64,000 nucleotides of DNA from Xenopus tropicalis (Eukaryota > Chordata > Amphibia > Anura > Pipidae), in the NCBI RefSeq assembly GCF_000004195.4, contig NC_030678.2, positions 85,596,904 through 85,660,903 of the forward strand, in the 5' to 3' direction. Below the pieces are notes generated by a model. The model was given only the letters and a program-made list of their open reading frames with translations, was not told where the DNA came from and ran no database searches. Below, piece by piece: positions 43,353 through 56,897 of the stretch. The position numbers and the translations under genes are program-made. The first letter of the stretch is position 1, and the number at the start of each line of letters is the position of its first letter.

Positions 43353-43879
43353 ATTTTTTAAAAAACATTTAGTTAATTTGCACTGATTAATAAAGTGCAT
43401 AACCATTCTCTTAGGTCAGATTTCCTGATGCCTTTAATAGGGAAGGTAGTAGCCTAATTTTGCAGAGGCATTGCAAACAGACATGAGAGAACCAGAATAT
43501 GAGGTTTGGAAATCTGCATGTTTATAAAAATGTTAACATAATCACATTTTACATTTGAGGTCTACATTTCTTTATGCATATTTCAACTGTTGCCGGGCAC
43601 TTTATTTTGTAATTAAAAAAAACACTTTTTTTCCATACAATCATAGGCGTAGAGTATATTGCAACACCCATTTCTGTTGTTCCAAGAAAAATTGTAAAAA
43701 AATCAAAATTTTTTCAACTAATAAAATATATCTAATATTTTGGCTACTGATGGACACAATTCAGGTTTTACTAATTTGTAGTGATACAATGGAATGTAGG
43801 TGCTAGAGCTTTTTCACGTGGAACATTCTGATTGCAACCACTACAAAGGGTTTGTTTGCCTTGAAAATACCTTTTAACA
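43353..43879. other. Unassigned DNA
   Basis: AT-rich; nothing recognisable was seen. Confidence 0.4.
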
Positions 43880-44125
43880 TGATGTAGAGCTTGATATTCT
43901 GAGACACTTTTGCAATTGGTCTTAACTTTTTATTTCCTGTAGTTTTTGATATTATTCAGCTTTTTGTTCAGCGGCTCTCCAGTTTGGAATTACCCTAACA
44001 ACCAGACTGTGGTTCGAATAAGAGACTAGTATTTGAATAGAAGAAGGGACAGAATGAAAAGGAAAAGGGCAAACAATTCAAAACTATAAGAAATAAAAAA
44101 TAAGGATAAATTGAAAATTACTATG
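43880..44125. mobile_element. Old T2-type MITE (TAGTTC.CC subtype) interior
   Basis: TTCAGCTTTTTGTTCAGCGG, CTCTCCAGTTTGGAATTACC and AACAACCAGACTGTGGTT match the interior of the 35126-35522 copy. Ends are lost. Confidence 0.6.
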
Positions 44126-44149
44126 AATCAGCCATCCATTCTCTACTTA

Positions 44150-44350
44150 CTATGAGGTATATTTATTATAGTGTGTAAGCTAACCTCACTGGTGATGTTG
44201 CCTATAGCAATCAGTCAGATCTTTGCTTTTGTTTTCTAACTTGTAGGTGACCATTCAAATCTAATTGCTAATTGGTTGCTATGGGCAACATCACCAGTGA
44301 TGTTGACTTATACCCTATAACCCATCACCAGTGATGTTGACTTATACCCT
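44150..44350. mobile_element. MITE with CACTGGTGATGTTG ends plus short tandem duplication
   Basis: Left CTCACTGGTGATGTTGCC and right GGCAACATCACCAGTGATG are inverted, with GGTATA.TTTAT / ACTTATACCC beyond them. The right end CATCACCAGTGATGTTGACT...ACCC is present twice in tandem (about 44287-44318 and 44325-44351). The same CCCATAGCAAYCA interior appears at 46460, 60795 and 62260. Confidence 0.55.
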
Positions 44351-44638
44351 CAAAGGTGAACCCCTAAAAGTAACAGCAGTCAACCCCCATCCAATGCATT
44401 TCCCATTGACATCAATGAAAAATACAATGTTTCTAGAACTTAAATTATGTCAGTTAAAAACATTACACAAAATAAACTGCAATTGAGAAAATATTAATTG
44501 TGACAATCAGACCCATATAAATTATTTGACACTACATTTATAGGCTGGGGTCTTGAAAGTGGGCAGTGGGCTCAGCCTGATGTTCATTGCTCTTCTAGTC
44601 TTCTAGATAACCATGAAAACCTAGATAGAAAGTCAAAT
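44351..44638. other. Unassigned DNA
   Basis: Nothing recognisable was seen. Confidence 0.35.
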
Positions 44639-44742
44639 TTGGAGTTAAACACTTATTTGTCCACCTAGATATTCTTGGTGCTATTGATATTCATCAATAG
44701 CACCAAGAATATCTAGTTGGACAAATAAGTGTTTAACTCCAA
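44639..44742. repeat. Near-perfect palindrome, 50-bp arms, 4-bp spacer
   Basis: Arms 44639-44688 and 44693-44742 flank ATTC; only one mismatch (CCACCT against AGTTGG) was seen. The outer limits are TTGGAG and CTCCAA. It has no MITE-like terminal signature. Confidence 0.9.
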
Positions 44743-45170
44743 TGTTTAACCAATGGTTTCCTATATATGTAACCATGCAGTTTATATCTGTAAGGCATGC
44801 AGGCCATGAACAAATTCTCCTCCAAAGGGGGATAATGTGGGTTATATCAGTATCTCAGAGTACCCATTAGCTGTCCTCAGTATCATATTTAACCTCAGAT
44901 GTTGAATTCTAAGCAATTTACTGCATTGCTTCTTTATTGATGGTTAACTATGAGTACTGTGAGAACCAAAGTTCACTATGGGGCTTGAATCGTGTTGCAC
45001 TTCGCCTAATATGTGCTAACTACTATTTATTTTGTTATAGGTATATGGGAAGCTCCTACATCTACAGCTTGTGAAACTCCTGAATATACCAATATTAAAA
45101 ATGAGGAAGAAATGTTTCCTTGTCAGAGACATGACTTTTTCACTAAGATCTTGATTTGTGTTTTGTATAA

Positions 45171-45440
45171 GTAAAGGTCCCCATACATGGGCCGATTCTT
45201 GCTGCCGATATAGGTCCCTTAGACCGATTCGGCAGCTAATTGGCCCGTGTATGGGCACTACCGACGGGCCTGCCCGACCGATATCTGGCCTGAAATCGGC
45301 CAGATCGCGATCGGGCAGGTTAAAAAATCTATTCAGATTGGGGACCACATCGGCTCATTGATGCGGTCCCCGGATCGTCTTTGCCTATACCCGCCATAAT
45401 AATTCAATCATTTGGCCCCAGGGGGATATCGAGAGAAAAT
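45171..45440. mobile_element. MITE-like repeat with CCCATACATGGGCCGATT start
   Basis: Starts GGTCCCCATACATGGGCCGA and contains internal fold-back (GCTGCCGATATAGG; CGATTCGGCAGC; GGCCCGTGTATGGGC). GC-rich relative to its flanks. The inverted right terminus is not visible, so it is truncated or diverged. Frames on both strands are artefacts. Confidence 0.45.
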
Positions 45441-45779
45441 CCGCTCTTAAGCTCTGTTTTTTTCCAGTTCTTAGTCAAATTGATAAGACTGACTGATCGG
45501 CAAACATTTTTCTTATGCATAAAGACTATATGAACTACTAGATGTTAAACCAACACATCCGTACAAACCTCAAAGAAGCTAGAAGATAGGAGAATTCATT
45601 ATCTTTTTTTATTTGGTGGGGAAGGGGGGGGGGGAGTTTACCAACATGTTTCATCATAGATTTTGTTATTGACATACCATTTAAAGCAACATTAAAAGCA
45701 ATACATTCTTTCTAACATGCTTTTAACATTGCAAAGTACGAACTATGCTGACCCCAATATATTAAGCTTTTAATGTACT
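45441..45779. other. Unassigned DNA
   Basis: A G9-type run lies at about 45625. Nothing else recognisable. Confidence 0.35.
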
Positions 45780-46140
45780 CTCCACTTAATTAACTTTGCA
45801 GAGAAGAGTCATCACAGAAATCTCTCTGTTGGAAAATCTGCAGCCAACCAAATCATTGAAAAATATGTTTTCCCCGCTGCATTAAAGAGAGAAAAATCAA
45901 CATTTTTATACAGTGCTCTAAAGCTGCCAGAGGTTTAATTCACAGCGGGACCCGGCTGGGAATGAGCAATGAGTACACAACATATCGTGTGCGGATGCTG
46001 CAGAGAGATACACGTGCAAGCCTTCTTTATATCTTTCAGCTGCAGTTAAGAGATACAAAACGACCATTTAAACGGCAAACATAAAAAATGATACGCAAAT
46101 GTAATAACAAATTAGCGTGCTGAACAAGGACCAATGTGCA
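45780..46140. other. Candidate conserved non-coding block
   Basis: A non-repetitive block with mixed composition and dense binding-site-like words: CACTTAATTAACTTTGCAG, AATCATTGAAAAATATG, CGCTGCATTAAAGAGAG, GGTTTAATTCACAGCGGGAC, GATACGCAAATGTAATAAC. No coding frame is open through it. In gene deserts such blocks are often conserved enhancers; I infer this from texture only. Confidence 0.28.
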
Positions 46141-49100
46141 TGTGTGAGATTGTATATAGGTGCACTACAGGCATTCTAAGGACACAAATAAATATTGCTC
46201 TGTATGCTTACTACATAAAGTAAAATAAAATACAGTGGATCAAACAATAAACCATGGTTCTCCAAAACTTAGCAGGCATCCTTGTAGAAATGGTAAAGAC
46301 AGAAATGCATTTTGGTAATAATGTAACATTCTTAGAGCTTAGGGTACAAGAGCTCTCTGGCAGTGAATTTTTCATGCTTTAAGTAGGCCCTAATTGCATA
46401 TACTTGTAGATTCTGAGAAACTCATTTTCTCACATAGGTGCTAAAGAACACCATGCGGGTTACCCATAGCAATCACTCAGCTCTTTGCTTTCTTTTTCTT
46501 ACTTGTAGTAGACTGATTAAAACATATTGCTGGTTGGATAGTATTGGTGCAATTTAACTCTATGCTAGCAAATTAGCCTCTTTGTTTCCTCCCTCCTGGT
46601 TATGTTACGTGCTATGTGAGCTAATCAGTTCCTGCAACAGCATAGTGCCCACTGGACATTAAAAAGGCTGCTGACTAGAGGCAGAAGGCTAGATAAGATC
46701 AAAAAGATAAAAAAGCATTGGTGGCTAGTGCTGTACCTTTTTACTGATACATTGAGCCCAAATGTGTATATTTTGAACCTATGCAATCCTACAGAATCTA
46801 TCTACCTATATGTTCCAGGGACTGACATTACGGACATTAAGGGTACATTTTATAAAAGATGTTTCTTGTTATCCCTAATGCATAAGATTCAATTTAAAAA
46901 CAATCTTTGTTTTTTCTCATTCATTCATTTGTTTTTTCTAATTTACTGATTGTTACATAGTTGGTGCTTTGATCTGTCACATATGTAACCTGTTCATTTC
47001 ACTCAGTATGTTTGGAGCATAAACGTTATAACTATGTGTAATATATGTATGAACAAAGTATAAGGTACAGGGCCTGATTTATATATAATAGGTTTTAAAT
47101 TGCAGAAAAGCAGTTGGCAACAGCAACCAATTAGCAGTTAATTTCATACAGCAGTGTAACTTCTATACAGCAAGACCCAGTATGGATCCATGTTCCATCA
47201 CCCTGTAATTTCCCTTCTGCCTGCTCTGTACATTATTCCTCCTGTCTGTGCCCTGCTGCTCAGTGTTTGCATCCTACTTCCAGCCTTCCCAAATACTGAC
47301 CAATGCAATTAACATAGGCTGTAGTGTCCTTAGTTGTAATTCTATGCCTAAATATTTCTTTTGCAGAGGGTTAGAGCTGAGTCTATCACTAAATTCCTAT
47401 TTCTGCTTTTCTCAGCATAGAATTTAATGTATTGCATTGGACTGTACTGTCCCTCTGCTGAAGTGTATACTATATAAAAGTCCCTTGGAAATCTACCTAA
47501 AATCTTTCCGAATTTTTGTCGTGTCAGGAATGGTTTTACGCTGAAAGATAATAGTCAACCCTTTCCCTTCTCTTCAAGGTTTATTTTTGAGAATCCATTC
47601 TCATATAAATCATTGAATCTGACAATATACAGTCAGGTAGTATATAAAGATTCTTGGATATGCTATCTATTACACACTGCTATTAATAGATCCACACAGC
47701 CATCAATCTCCTCCCTACATTCACTACAAATCTGAGACTTTATGACATACAGACCTAAAGCAGAAGGCGCATCTTGCATTCTCAGTCTTTCTGTCACAGA
47801 CAGATAGTGGCCTCCTTACCAGTTGATAAATGACACAAGAACCTCAGATGGCTGCTGAACTACCTAACAATTTTAATCATCGCCAAGATTCACTAATAGG
47901 AAATGATCTAAGTTTTTGAACTCTGAAGCTCTCTGTAGTTTGTAGTATTACTAACAAACGCAAAGACTAGCTGCAGACACATAATTATCTTATGAATATT
48001 AGAAATCATAAAGGAGCTCCATCATCAAATTAATCATATACTCCCTACCATAAAATATACAGAGTTAGAAGTCACAAAGGAGCTCTGTGCCCAAAAAATG
48101 GTCAAAGATTTTTTTTTCTATAAAAGTCATGAGTTCAAAGCTGACATATACAGTATGTTCTAATTAGTGATGACTGAAAATTTTCACCAGGTTTCACTGT
48201 AAAAGAAAATGCCCATAGACTCCACAGCGAAGCAAACTAGGATAGATTTGATCTACTATTTATAAGTGGTATATTATTTGTATAATATAAAAGTTTTCAT
48301 GAATTGTGTGATGAAAGTCACATCACTGAGCATCATTTAAACTAGACACAATGCTTAGCACGTTGTATAACATATTTTTCCATGTTATTCAGGGCTACAC
48401 ATATACAAACTCTCAACAAAAGAAGGCATTGCAAGTTAAAGTTCAATGTTGAATTACACAATCCTTTGTCTCAAATAAATATAGCTCAGCAGTTCAGGTT
48501 TATAAACTATTACTCAAATTCCATTTATCTATAGCATAAGTCTTTTTTTTCATTCTGATTTTGCTAAATGAAAAAGATTTATATTTTGCATTTTAGCATC
48601 TGTCAAGCTGGGCCCTAAATCACTGCATTTCTTGAAATCCATATCTTACATTGATTTGCATTAAACAATTGTAGTATAGTTTTATGCAGTATAGTAACAG
48701 ACTATTCAAATTTAAAGAACAGGTTCAGGGCAGGAAAAATGTCACAAGAGAAGGAAGCAAGAAGCAGGTATCATGTCAGGCTGTGTATATCAGACTGTCT
48801 ATGTATGCAAACATTCCTTATGTTGTACAACAAAAAGGATATGCCAGTGCTTTTTCCATAAATATTAGTTAGCTGCTCTCCATGGTGCTGAAATAAGTAT
48901 TATATGAACACTTTCATGTGCCTTCAAAGAATGGAGGCAGAGTCAAAGAACCAGTAACTTACACCCACAAAAAAGAAAAAATAGAAAGTGTTATATATGA
49001 ATGTAAGTATTATGTATTGTAATCCTACACTTGTAGTAATTTGTGCATTTGCTTCAAGAGCACTATTACTTTTTATATAATTAAGCTGCTGTATAGTCAC

Positions 49101-50517
49101 AGGGGCAGTCATTCAAGCTGAACGATAGATGATAGACAGATAGATAGATAGATAGATAGATAGAGAGATAGATTAGTGAAAGATTAATGCAGATGAATGC
49201 AGAAAGCACTGTATTCACAGGAAAAGGGAAGAACGTGTACCTGTGAATGGGCACAGGAGAGGTGATTACAAAGTAAAACTGATGTCAGGGACTTTTTCTT
49301 ACTTGCTGCTTTTAGCTACTTTATAGTTTTTTTTAAAACCTTATTTACCTTTGATTTAGCTTAATTTTCTACTTTAATATTCCATTTTGTACAGATCCGC
49401 TTTTTATTTGATTTTATTTTTCAGCTTTGTTTTAGTTAACAGTTGCTCTCTGTTCTGTTCTACTAAATTGTTTAACTCAACATAAATATATGTTAATAAT
49501 AATAATAATAATACAGTATTAATAAGATTTACATATAAAGAGCCACAACACACAGGTGGTATTGTTTTAAGTCACTTTTAAGTCATCTGCATGCAGAAGG
49601 CTGTGTTCTGCAGTTGGATATAATCAGACCTATGTATAAAAAAAGACTCAAAATAGGAATGTAAACAATTCTGCAAGACTATCAGACCAACCTTTAACTT
49701 TTGTAGAAATATATTCTCCTCTTCAGAATAAAATCATCAAAACTGTATAAACTAAGAGAATTGTACTAGATTGCTTGATATTTCAAAGTAGCTTCTAGTT
49801 TCATATCAATAACTCTTCTGATTTTTTCAGCACTAAAATTGGAAGTTATAAGCCATGCACAAAAAAAATACATCAAAGTTGTATTTTATCCTATTTTGAC
49901 ATTTTACAAATAGGACCCTTTATCCCTGACAGCACCATTTTGCACACTGAGCCCAAATGTAGATCTAACTTCTGAGATACAGAAGATGAATATAATGTCA
50001 AGGGCATACAATGAAAAATATGGGCAATGAGAGAAAATGCAAGGGTTGATAAAGGAAAGCACCTAAATTATAGTTACAAAGTGAGTCAGACATGTGAATG
50101 GGGGAATTAAAAAAAGGGGCACTTGAACGAAATGAGAATGGAAGAGGCACAGAAAATATTTTTTTCTTGTTTTTTTTTTGTAATCTGAATTTTCTTATAT
50201 GTGTTAGGGCATGCTGCTATCTTTTATGCCTTAAATAGGGCACACAAAAATTAACTTTTTTGTGCCACCTAAAAATGTACTCTTTTGTGCCAACTACCAC
50301 TCCAAAGTCCAAAGGCATCCCATGCTTAATTACAGATGCAAGAGTTTAAAGTGAATTCTTTCATATTTGTTAGACAATGTCTGCAGGTAGGTTCTCTGTA
50401 AAGAGATTTTATTGATGCTGCCTCACAAGGTATCCCGAAGTCATTGTAAAATTAAAAAAAAAAACAATCCTGCTATAATGATTATTACTCAATGCCTATA
50501 CTATAAGCAAATGTAAT
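46141..50517. other. Unassigned DNA with minor repeats
   Basis: 46440-46570 carries a CCCATAGCAATCACTCAG MITE remnant, 48170-48245 a TAGTGATGACTGAAAATTTT remnant, and 49495-49513 a (TAA)n tract. No exon or RNA gene seen. Confidence 0.4.
49126..49172. repeat. (GATA)n microsatellite
   Basis: About ten GATA units with one GAGA interruption near the right end. Confidence 0.88.
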
Positions 50518-51305
50518 TTAAAGGAGAAGGAAAGGTAAAAACTAAGTAAGCTTTATCAGAAAGGTCTATGTAAATACAGCCATAAGCACTCACAGAAACG
50601 CTGCACTGACTTTTCTGTCAAAAGATTAGTTGTGTCTGTAATTCCTGTGCCACAGACACGCAGCTTTCTGTTCTCTGCTCTTTCCTGCTCCCCCCTCCCT
50701 CAAGAAAGCTAAGAACTCACTCCCCCCCCTTAGGAATGTGGACCTGAGCCAATCAGCAGGAAGCTGACTCATAGGGGCACATTTACTTATCCACGAACGC
50801 TCCGAGCGTTAATTCAATCGGTCCAATCGTATTTTCTGCAACTTTTTCATACCTTGCGTGACTTTTTCAACGCTTACACGACTTTTTCGGTGCTTTCATG
50901 ACTTCTGCGGTTTTGCCGCTGTTTACAATTTCGTGACTTTCTGATCACCAATATGATATTATCCTGACTAATATGATTTTTTCGTAAGCATTTTCGTGAT
51001 ATTTGCTATCTTCAGAAATTTTCGTTTCCAATCCGAATTTTTCCCAATCGGGATTCAAACTCTTGTTTTGATAAATCTGCCCCATAGTTTTACTAACTGA
51101 GCATGTTCAACTTGGTCTGGGTGTCTGTGCAGGAGTGAGGCATTTTGGGAACTTTCTTTACACAGCTCAGCGTTTTTTCTTCCTATTTGGCTTCAGATCT
51201 TCTGAACAGGTGAAATATGGGGAGACTTAAGGGCACTATTAAGACAACTGAAGGCATGTCTGCAGCTTGAGATTAACTCTTTATTAGCCTCTCCTTATCC
51301 TTTAA
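50518..51305. mobile_element. T2-type MITE, both ends, with nested MITE
   Basis: The left end TTAAAGGAGAAGGAAAGG and the right end CTCTCCTTATCCTTTAA are inverted, with TTAA at each border. The body includes CCAATCAGCAGGAAGCTG. It is interrupted by a Harbinger-like fold-back element at 50774-51083. Confidence 0.78.
50771..51086. mobile_element. Harbinger-like fold-back MITE (GGGGCACATTTACT)
   Basis: Left GGGGCACATTTACTTATCC and right GATAAATCTGCCCC, flanked by ATA (50771-50773 and 51084-51086). The interior consists of CGTGACTTTTTC-like repeats. The same family occurs at 52577-53048 and 57747-58198 with TTA and TAA duplications. Confidence 0.65.
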
Positions 51306-52573
51306 AAAAATGGTCAGATCAGTTTGGTTTTCCATTTGCTCAAGGGTATACTGCTGTATATCATTTTAAAAGGGGACAGGTGTTCTGCCCATGGATGGCC
51401 TATTAAAATAAATATACTGCATATACATAAGATTATTGATAAAAGGGATAATGAACTGTTTCTACTTATTTTTCTTTCAACATTTAATTTTAAAATATAG
51501 AGTTGCAGAATACAATGACTCTACTCACTCTACATTAACATCTCAATTTCACTGATTACCCTCCTATCTAATTTATATCAAGAATTAGAAATATGTCCAA
51601 AGTTTTGCCACTGTGAAAAAGTGTCATTTTCTTGGAAACCGAGGTAATTTTAATGAGGTGGGAAACTCCTGCTGAAAGAAAGAGAGGTAATGATATGTAA
51701 ATTGTACTGGTGGGAAGATGGATTGCTGCAATCCAATGACATTTACTATTTTGGTGTGAGACAGCTCAGAGTTACAAACGATTTATCTCTAGGAGTCAGT
51801 TCAGGGAGAGCTTCTTACAAAAGGCTCCCAATGTACAACATGAGCAGACAGCAGCATCATCAGATGAACCTAGAGATTGAAGTTTCCATTTCAGGGGGTG
51901 ACCGTATGTGAGTGCAAGAGTAAATGTAAGTGTGCTTTGGTGTTAAATGAATGCAACGGGATTCTGTAATGTGCCTTGAATTCCAAGAAGAAGAGGCTGT
52001 TGGGAAATAGTAGGACATAGGCTTCTCTGTTAATGCTAGATCCAAATGGAATTAGTAGCAATACATTTTCTATTGTACACTAACAGCATTAAAGTAATAT
52101 ATAATGCAATTTAGATCTAAATTACAGACAATGACATGTAGGGAAAAGCAAAACTGCAGTTCAATATCAGATTCTTTTTTGGCTTTTCTGTTATAAGAAA
52201 GGAAAGCCAGTAAAAACACAGTAATTAAACCAAGAAACCCAAGTTCCTCTTGCTGAACTACTGTATAACGCTCAAAGTGTAACACTCTAGTGTTTATGGG
52301 TACTTACAGACCTTTTGTAAAATACAGGCCCATTACACATCAGCATTACATCAAAGTTTTTGTCAGTATACTCTTTAAGCTTGCTGTTGATTCAGTTTTG
52401 AAGATTTTAAAACAGTAATGGCATTGAGAAACACAAAGCCCCGAAGTCCTGGATCTGGGTAGGGAGGAACTGTGTCCAGCGTTCTTTTCCCTGACACTGA
52501 AGAATTGAACAAAATTTACATTTCAACAACATTTCTAAAATAACAATTTTAAAATCATTAGTTTTCTACACTT
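51306..52573. other. Unassigned DNA
   Basis: Nothing recognisable was seen. Confidence 0.4.
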
Positions 52574-53051
52574 TTAGGGGCTGATTTACTAAGACACGAA
52601 TTCCAACCGAATTGGAAAAATTCCGATTGGAAAACGAACATTTTGCGACTTTTTCGTAAATAACGACTTTTCGGAAATTATCGCGACTTTTTCGTTACCA
52701 ATACGATTTGCGCGAAAAAACGCGAGTTTTTCGTAGCCATTACGAAAGTTGCGCAAAATCTGGCGATTTTTTCGTAGCGTTAAAACTTGCGCGAAAAGTC
52801 GCGCCTTTTCCGTAGCGTTAAAACTTAAAAGGCGCGATGTTTCGCGCAAGTTTGTAACGCTACGAAAAAATCAGCAGATTTTGCGCAACTTTCATAATGG
52901 CTACGAAAAACTCGCGTTTTTTCGCGCAAATCGTATTGGTAACGAAAAAGTCGCAACAATTTTCCGAAAAAATCGCAAAATACCGATCATTACGAAAAAA
53001 ACGCAATCGGACGCATTCGGCCCGTTCGTGGGTTAGTAAATGTGCCCCTTA
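52574..53051. mobile_element. Harbinger-like fold-back MITE, long arms
   Basis: TTA (52574-52576 and 53049-53051) flanks GGGGCTGATTTACTAAGAC and GGTTAGTAAATGTGCCCC. Most of the element is one imperfect palindrome centred near 52830, with arms made of CGAAAAA/TTTTTCG words (for example TTTTTCGTAGCGTTAAAACT and its complement). Frames on both strands are therefore near-mirror translations. Confidence 0.7.
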
Positions 53052-55052
53052 GAGTAACGTATTTGAAATATTGGACCTATATATGTTTTGAGACAACATT
53101 TTGAGGTCCCTAGCTACTTACAGAGGTTCCTATTCTTGGAAATGAGAAGCAATCTTTTATGTTTAGCTAGCAAAGACCAGATTGAGCAGTGTATATAGGC
53201 CTGACACATTGGCTTATGGTCTGTGCCCAAAATGTAAATATGGACACTTTTAATCAAGAAAGTTTGCCTTATGTGCATGGTCTCTCAAAGGCAATTATTG
53301 GTAGAAAACTCTCAGCACAAATAATTATCTCATATTTATTCCATATTTTGATGTTACCAGTTCTTTAAAATATTCCATACAAGCATTAAAGTCCATATCA
53401 GTGTATGTATATCAATACATTAGCTATTCCTGATTTAAGTCAAAAAGCTCTCTATATGTGGATATAATATATTCTGCTCCATTTCCTTAGCATGTCTTTG
53501 TGTTTACTATAAAAGAAGCTTGGCTGAAATAAGAACCCAAACACATGGCACAAAATTAGAATCAGTCACACAGTGACACATGGTTCTTACTGACTCCAAT
53601 GTACCAGATACACATACACAAAGAAACTCTGTCTTTAGTTTAGTTATGTGTCATATTGTGGGATGTTCAATTGGGCAAAACTGTCAGACATTCCTTATGT
53701 ATATTTCTGTTGACAAATGTATACAAAAAAAGGTAGGACTTATTTGCACCCCATGTATATGCTTAAATTCTTCACTCTGCTTTATTGAAATAGCTATTCA
53801 ACTATAGAAAATAATGCAAAATATAACATGCATATTTCCATAACCACTAACTAATACAATTTAATACTGTGACATACAGACCTTATAACTATACACTAAA
53901 CAACCCAATGGCTTATTATGTGCACAAAATATACAAGGACCCCTGTACACACAATGCTCCTTTTTGTGCAAAAGCCATAACCCTAAAGGTCTAGCCAAAA
54001 GGGACAGATTTTTATATGTATATGTACTGAACATGTGTGCATACAGGACCATGTGTGCAAACAGGAACATGTGTGAGTACCAGACCTCCCTTATCATGCT
54101 TCTCACAGTGGGGCTCATTTCTAAAATTTGCACAGTGCAGAATTATTCACACAGTGAACATATTTGCCCTGCCCATGTTTATATATATAAAGCTGGACAA
54201 GACTGATGCATTTAATGTGCAAACATAATTGCAAAATTTTTATTTGCTTTAAGAATGTTCTTAAAGCTTTTTAAATATAGCATATTTGCAAATTGGGAAT
54301 ATTTATGTGCACACTCTGCGTCCAAGTTGCGCCACAACTTTAGTGGTGGAAAAAATATTCGCTCAACTGAAAGAGAAAATCGATGCTATAAAAAATGCGC
54401 ACAGAAGGCACTCTCATGCAAATCACAATTTCATTTGCGAATTTCTCTGTACAATTCAAATTTCACTGCGATTTGCAAAAAAATGTAAGATAGGCAACAG
54501 CAGGGCCAAATTTTAAAGCGTTAAAGGGAAACCATGTGCAAACAACTATTTACGAAACAATATGCACTGTGTGAACTTTATAAAGGACCCCCAGTGCTGC
54601 TCGGCAAGCCAACATTGCTTTCTTTGTTGGGCAATAGATAATGCATCAGTCTCTATGTCACATCAAATCAACACATCTACATGTACAGTGCAGGTTGATT
54701 TCAGGACACATAAAGCCTATAGCTTTTCTGTTAGTAGGAGTCCCTTTAGTACTTGCAACATTGTTTTTCTGTATATTGTAAAGATTTGGATGGAATCTTG
54801 TCTATTTTAAGACCTGAAGCAAATGCAATAACAGAAGGCCATCAGTAAACACCCTTCAAGTAACAAACCATGGACAATTGATAACTGGTTTTAAACTCTA
54901 CAGCTCAAACACAGAAAAAATATCACTGAAGAATCTCATCTGTAATCTAAATAGTCTAACTCTATTCATATAAATACAAGACACCAAGTACCTGTCTATT
55001 CAAAATTATATATACTGGACATGGAGCAGTGATTAAACACTTTAAATACACA
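53052..55052. other. Unassigned DNA
   Basis: Small frames (53580, 54255) carry no recognisable domain. 54240-54480 has the GCAAATTTC/GATTTGCAAA texture of degraded frog MITEs. Nothing else. Confidence 0.4.
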
Positions 55053-55338
55053 GCAGCAGGCAGTGTCGGACTGGCCCACCAGGATACCAGGAAAACTCCC
55101 GGTGGGCCCAGGTGTCAGTGGGCCCTCCTGCACCTGACCATTTGGCCTGCTTCATGGCCATTGAATGGCAACAAAGAGGAGAAATAGGTGGAAGAATAGA
55201 CGCTAGCATGTAAATAAAAGAGACAAGGAGAATAAAGAGGTTGGGTGAGGAAAGGAGGAAAAATAGTTTGGAAATCAGCCCTAGGGTCTAAGGTTTTCTG
55301 GTGGGCCCCTGGGGTCCCAGTCCGACACTGGCAACAGG
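55053..55338. mobile_element. hAT-type MITE (CAGTGTCGGACTGG ends)
   Basis: Ends CAGTGTCGGACTGGCCCACC (from 55061) and CCAGTCCGACACTG (to 55330) are inverted. Flanks GCAGCAGG and GCAACAGG match at 7 of 8. Non-coding. Confidence 0.75.
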
Positions 55339-56370
55339 CTTCCAAAAGATTTCAGTTGCACTAAATGTGTTGTGGATATTGGTATAAATATTTAAAAGCA
55401 TCTACCACATGTATGTATTATTTTAGCAGGTGGTGAATGCAGAAATCTTTCACTGATAAACTGCAATTTATTCAATCCCACAGGCGAAATATAATTGTAC
55501 AAAATACAAGCAGACAAATAAAGAGTGAAATCTTTCTCTCTGCATCTTGCCGCAGTTAGCGGCATATTTATACTGTACTAAGTGTAAGAGCCATTTCTGA
55601 TATGCCCCCACCATTTGCCTGATTCAGAGGGCTTTTTATATGACACAAAAGAGAAATTATTGGTAAGGTGGTGGTTGTTTCCCTGTGTTGTGCATTTAAT
55701 TCAGCTTTAGACGTACACAGGGTCAATAGCTGCAATGAAAATTGTACACACCTGAGCTCCTACAGTTCAAAGTAAAAAAACATGTTTTTATAATACAGTT
55801 CTGAGCCTCTCTATAATGTGAATGGGATTCCACCTAACATAAATCGGGATATGTACAAGATGATTTTAAAACTCCTTGATTATAGTTTAAAATTAATACT
55901 TATTATATGTAGATTTATTATGCTCTAGATCGTAACATTAAAGGCTTGGTTCTAGAGACTCTGAGCAACAAAGACACTTTCCTAAAACTGCTGTAGCTGA
56001 GACAGGAGTTGTCACCAGGACTCCCTGAGTAACAGGCTATTGATTTAGAAAAGACAGTGATGAACTAGAAATGACAATTAGCTTAATGGGGAGAATAGCA
56101 GATTTAAAATACATGGAAAGGTGTGACATATTGCCTTAAAGGACACAGATTGGACATATATGCACAAATAAAAAAACAATATTTATGGATCTTTATAATG
56201 AGAGTCATGGATCTGTCAACCACAGAGGGATACTGAACACTAGTTGTAAGTCGGCTGTAATGTACAGCAAGCTGGTAGTATGTTCTGAGATATCTTTGTG
56301 GGAACATTGGTTTTTCTAGATAAAGGACTGTTACCCCTCATATAATGAATAATAATAAGCAGCCTTCTTT
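55339..56370. other. Unassigned DNA
   Basis: Nothing recognisable was seen. Confidence 0.4.
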
Positions 56371-56555
56371 CTCTAAGCCAATGCTGTCCAGGTTATTACA
56401 TGGGGTGGGTCAATTACTCCCCACACAATGTGTTTGAGGGCCAAATAATATTAAAATGATAATGCCATACAATGAAGTCTATGGAGCCCTAGAACAAACA
56501 TGGGGGCCATAAAAATCCTGTGGAGGGCCTCCAGTTGGACAGCCCTACTCTAGGC
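56371..56555. mobile_element. hAT-type MITE (GCTGTCCA ends)
   Basis: CAATGCTGTCCAGG at the left and CCAGTTGGACAGCCCTA at the right are imperfectly inverted. Flanks CTCTAAGC (56371-56378) and CTCTAGGC (56548-56555) match at 7 of 8. Interior GAGGGCCAAATAA is typical for this repeat type. Confidence 0.6.
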
Positions 56556-56897
56556 AAACACTAGTCTTATCTACTGATTTTAGAGAGTTAAGAAATAAAC
56601 CTCAGGCGGAAGAGCTAGTTTTGAGAACAACTGGCCTGTTAATGGTGTAACATATTTTTAATATATAATATCTCATGCCACACAAGCATTTTGACTGCTG
56701 CTATTTGTAATTTCAGTGGGACATGGGAAATGATCCCACCTCAGAGCAGTTAGAAGCATTGTGAGTTGCACTGTCACCAAAAAAGTGGTAGATTATTTTG
56801 CTTTGCAAAGCATTACTCTGTGATGAGTAAGAAAACTATTGTCTATGAAGCTTCTCATTCATCCATACAATGATATACAGTATCTAGTAGAATTAAG

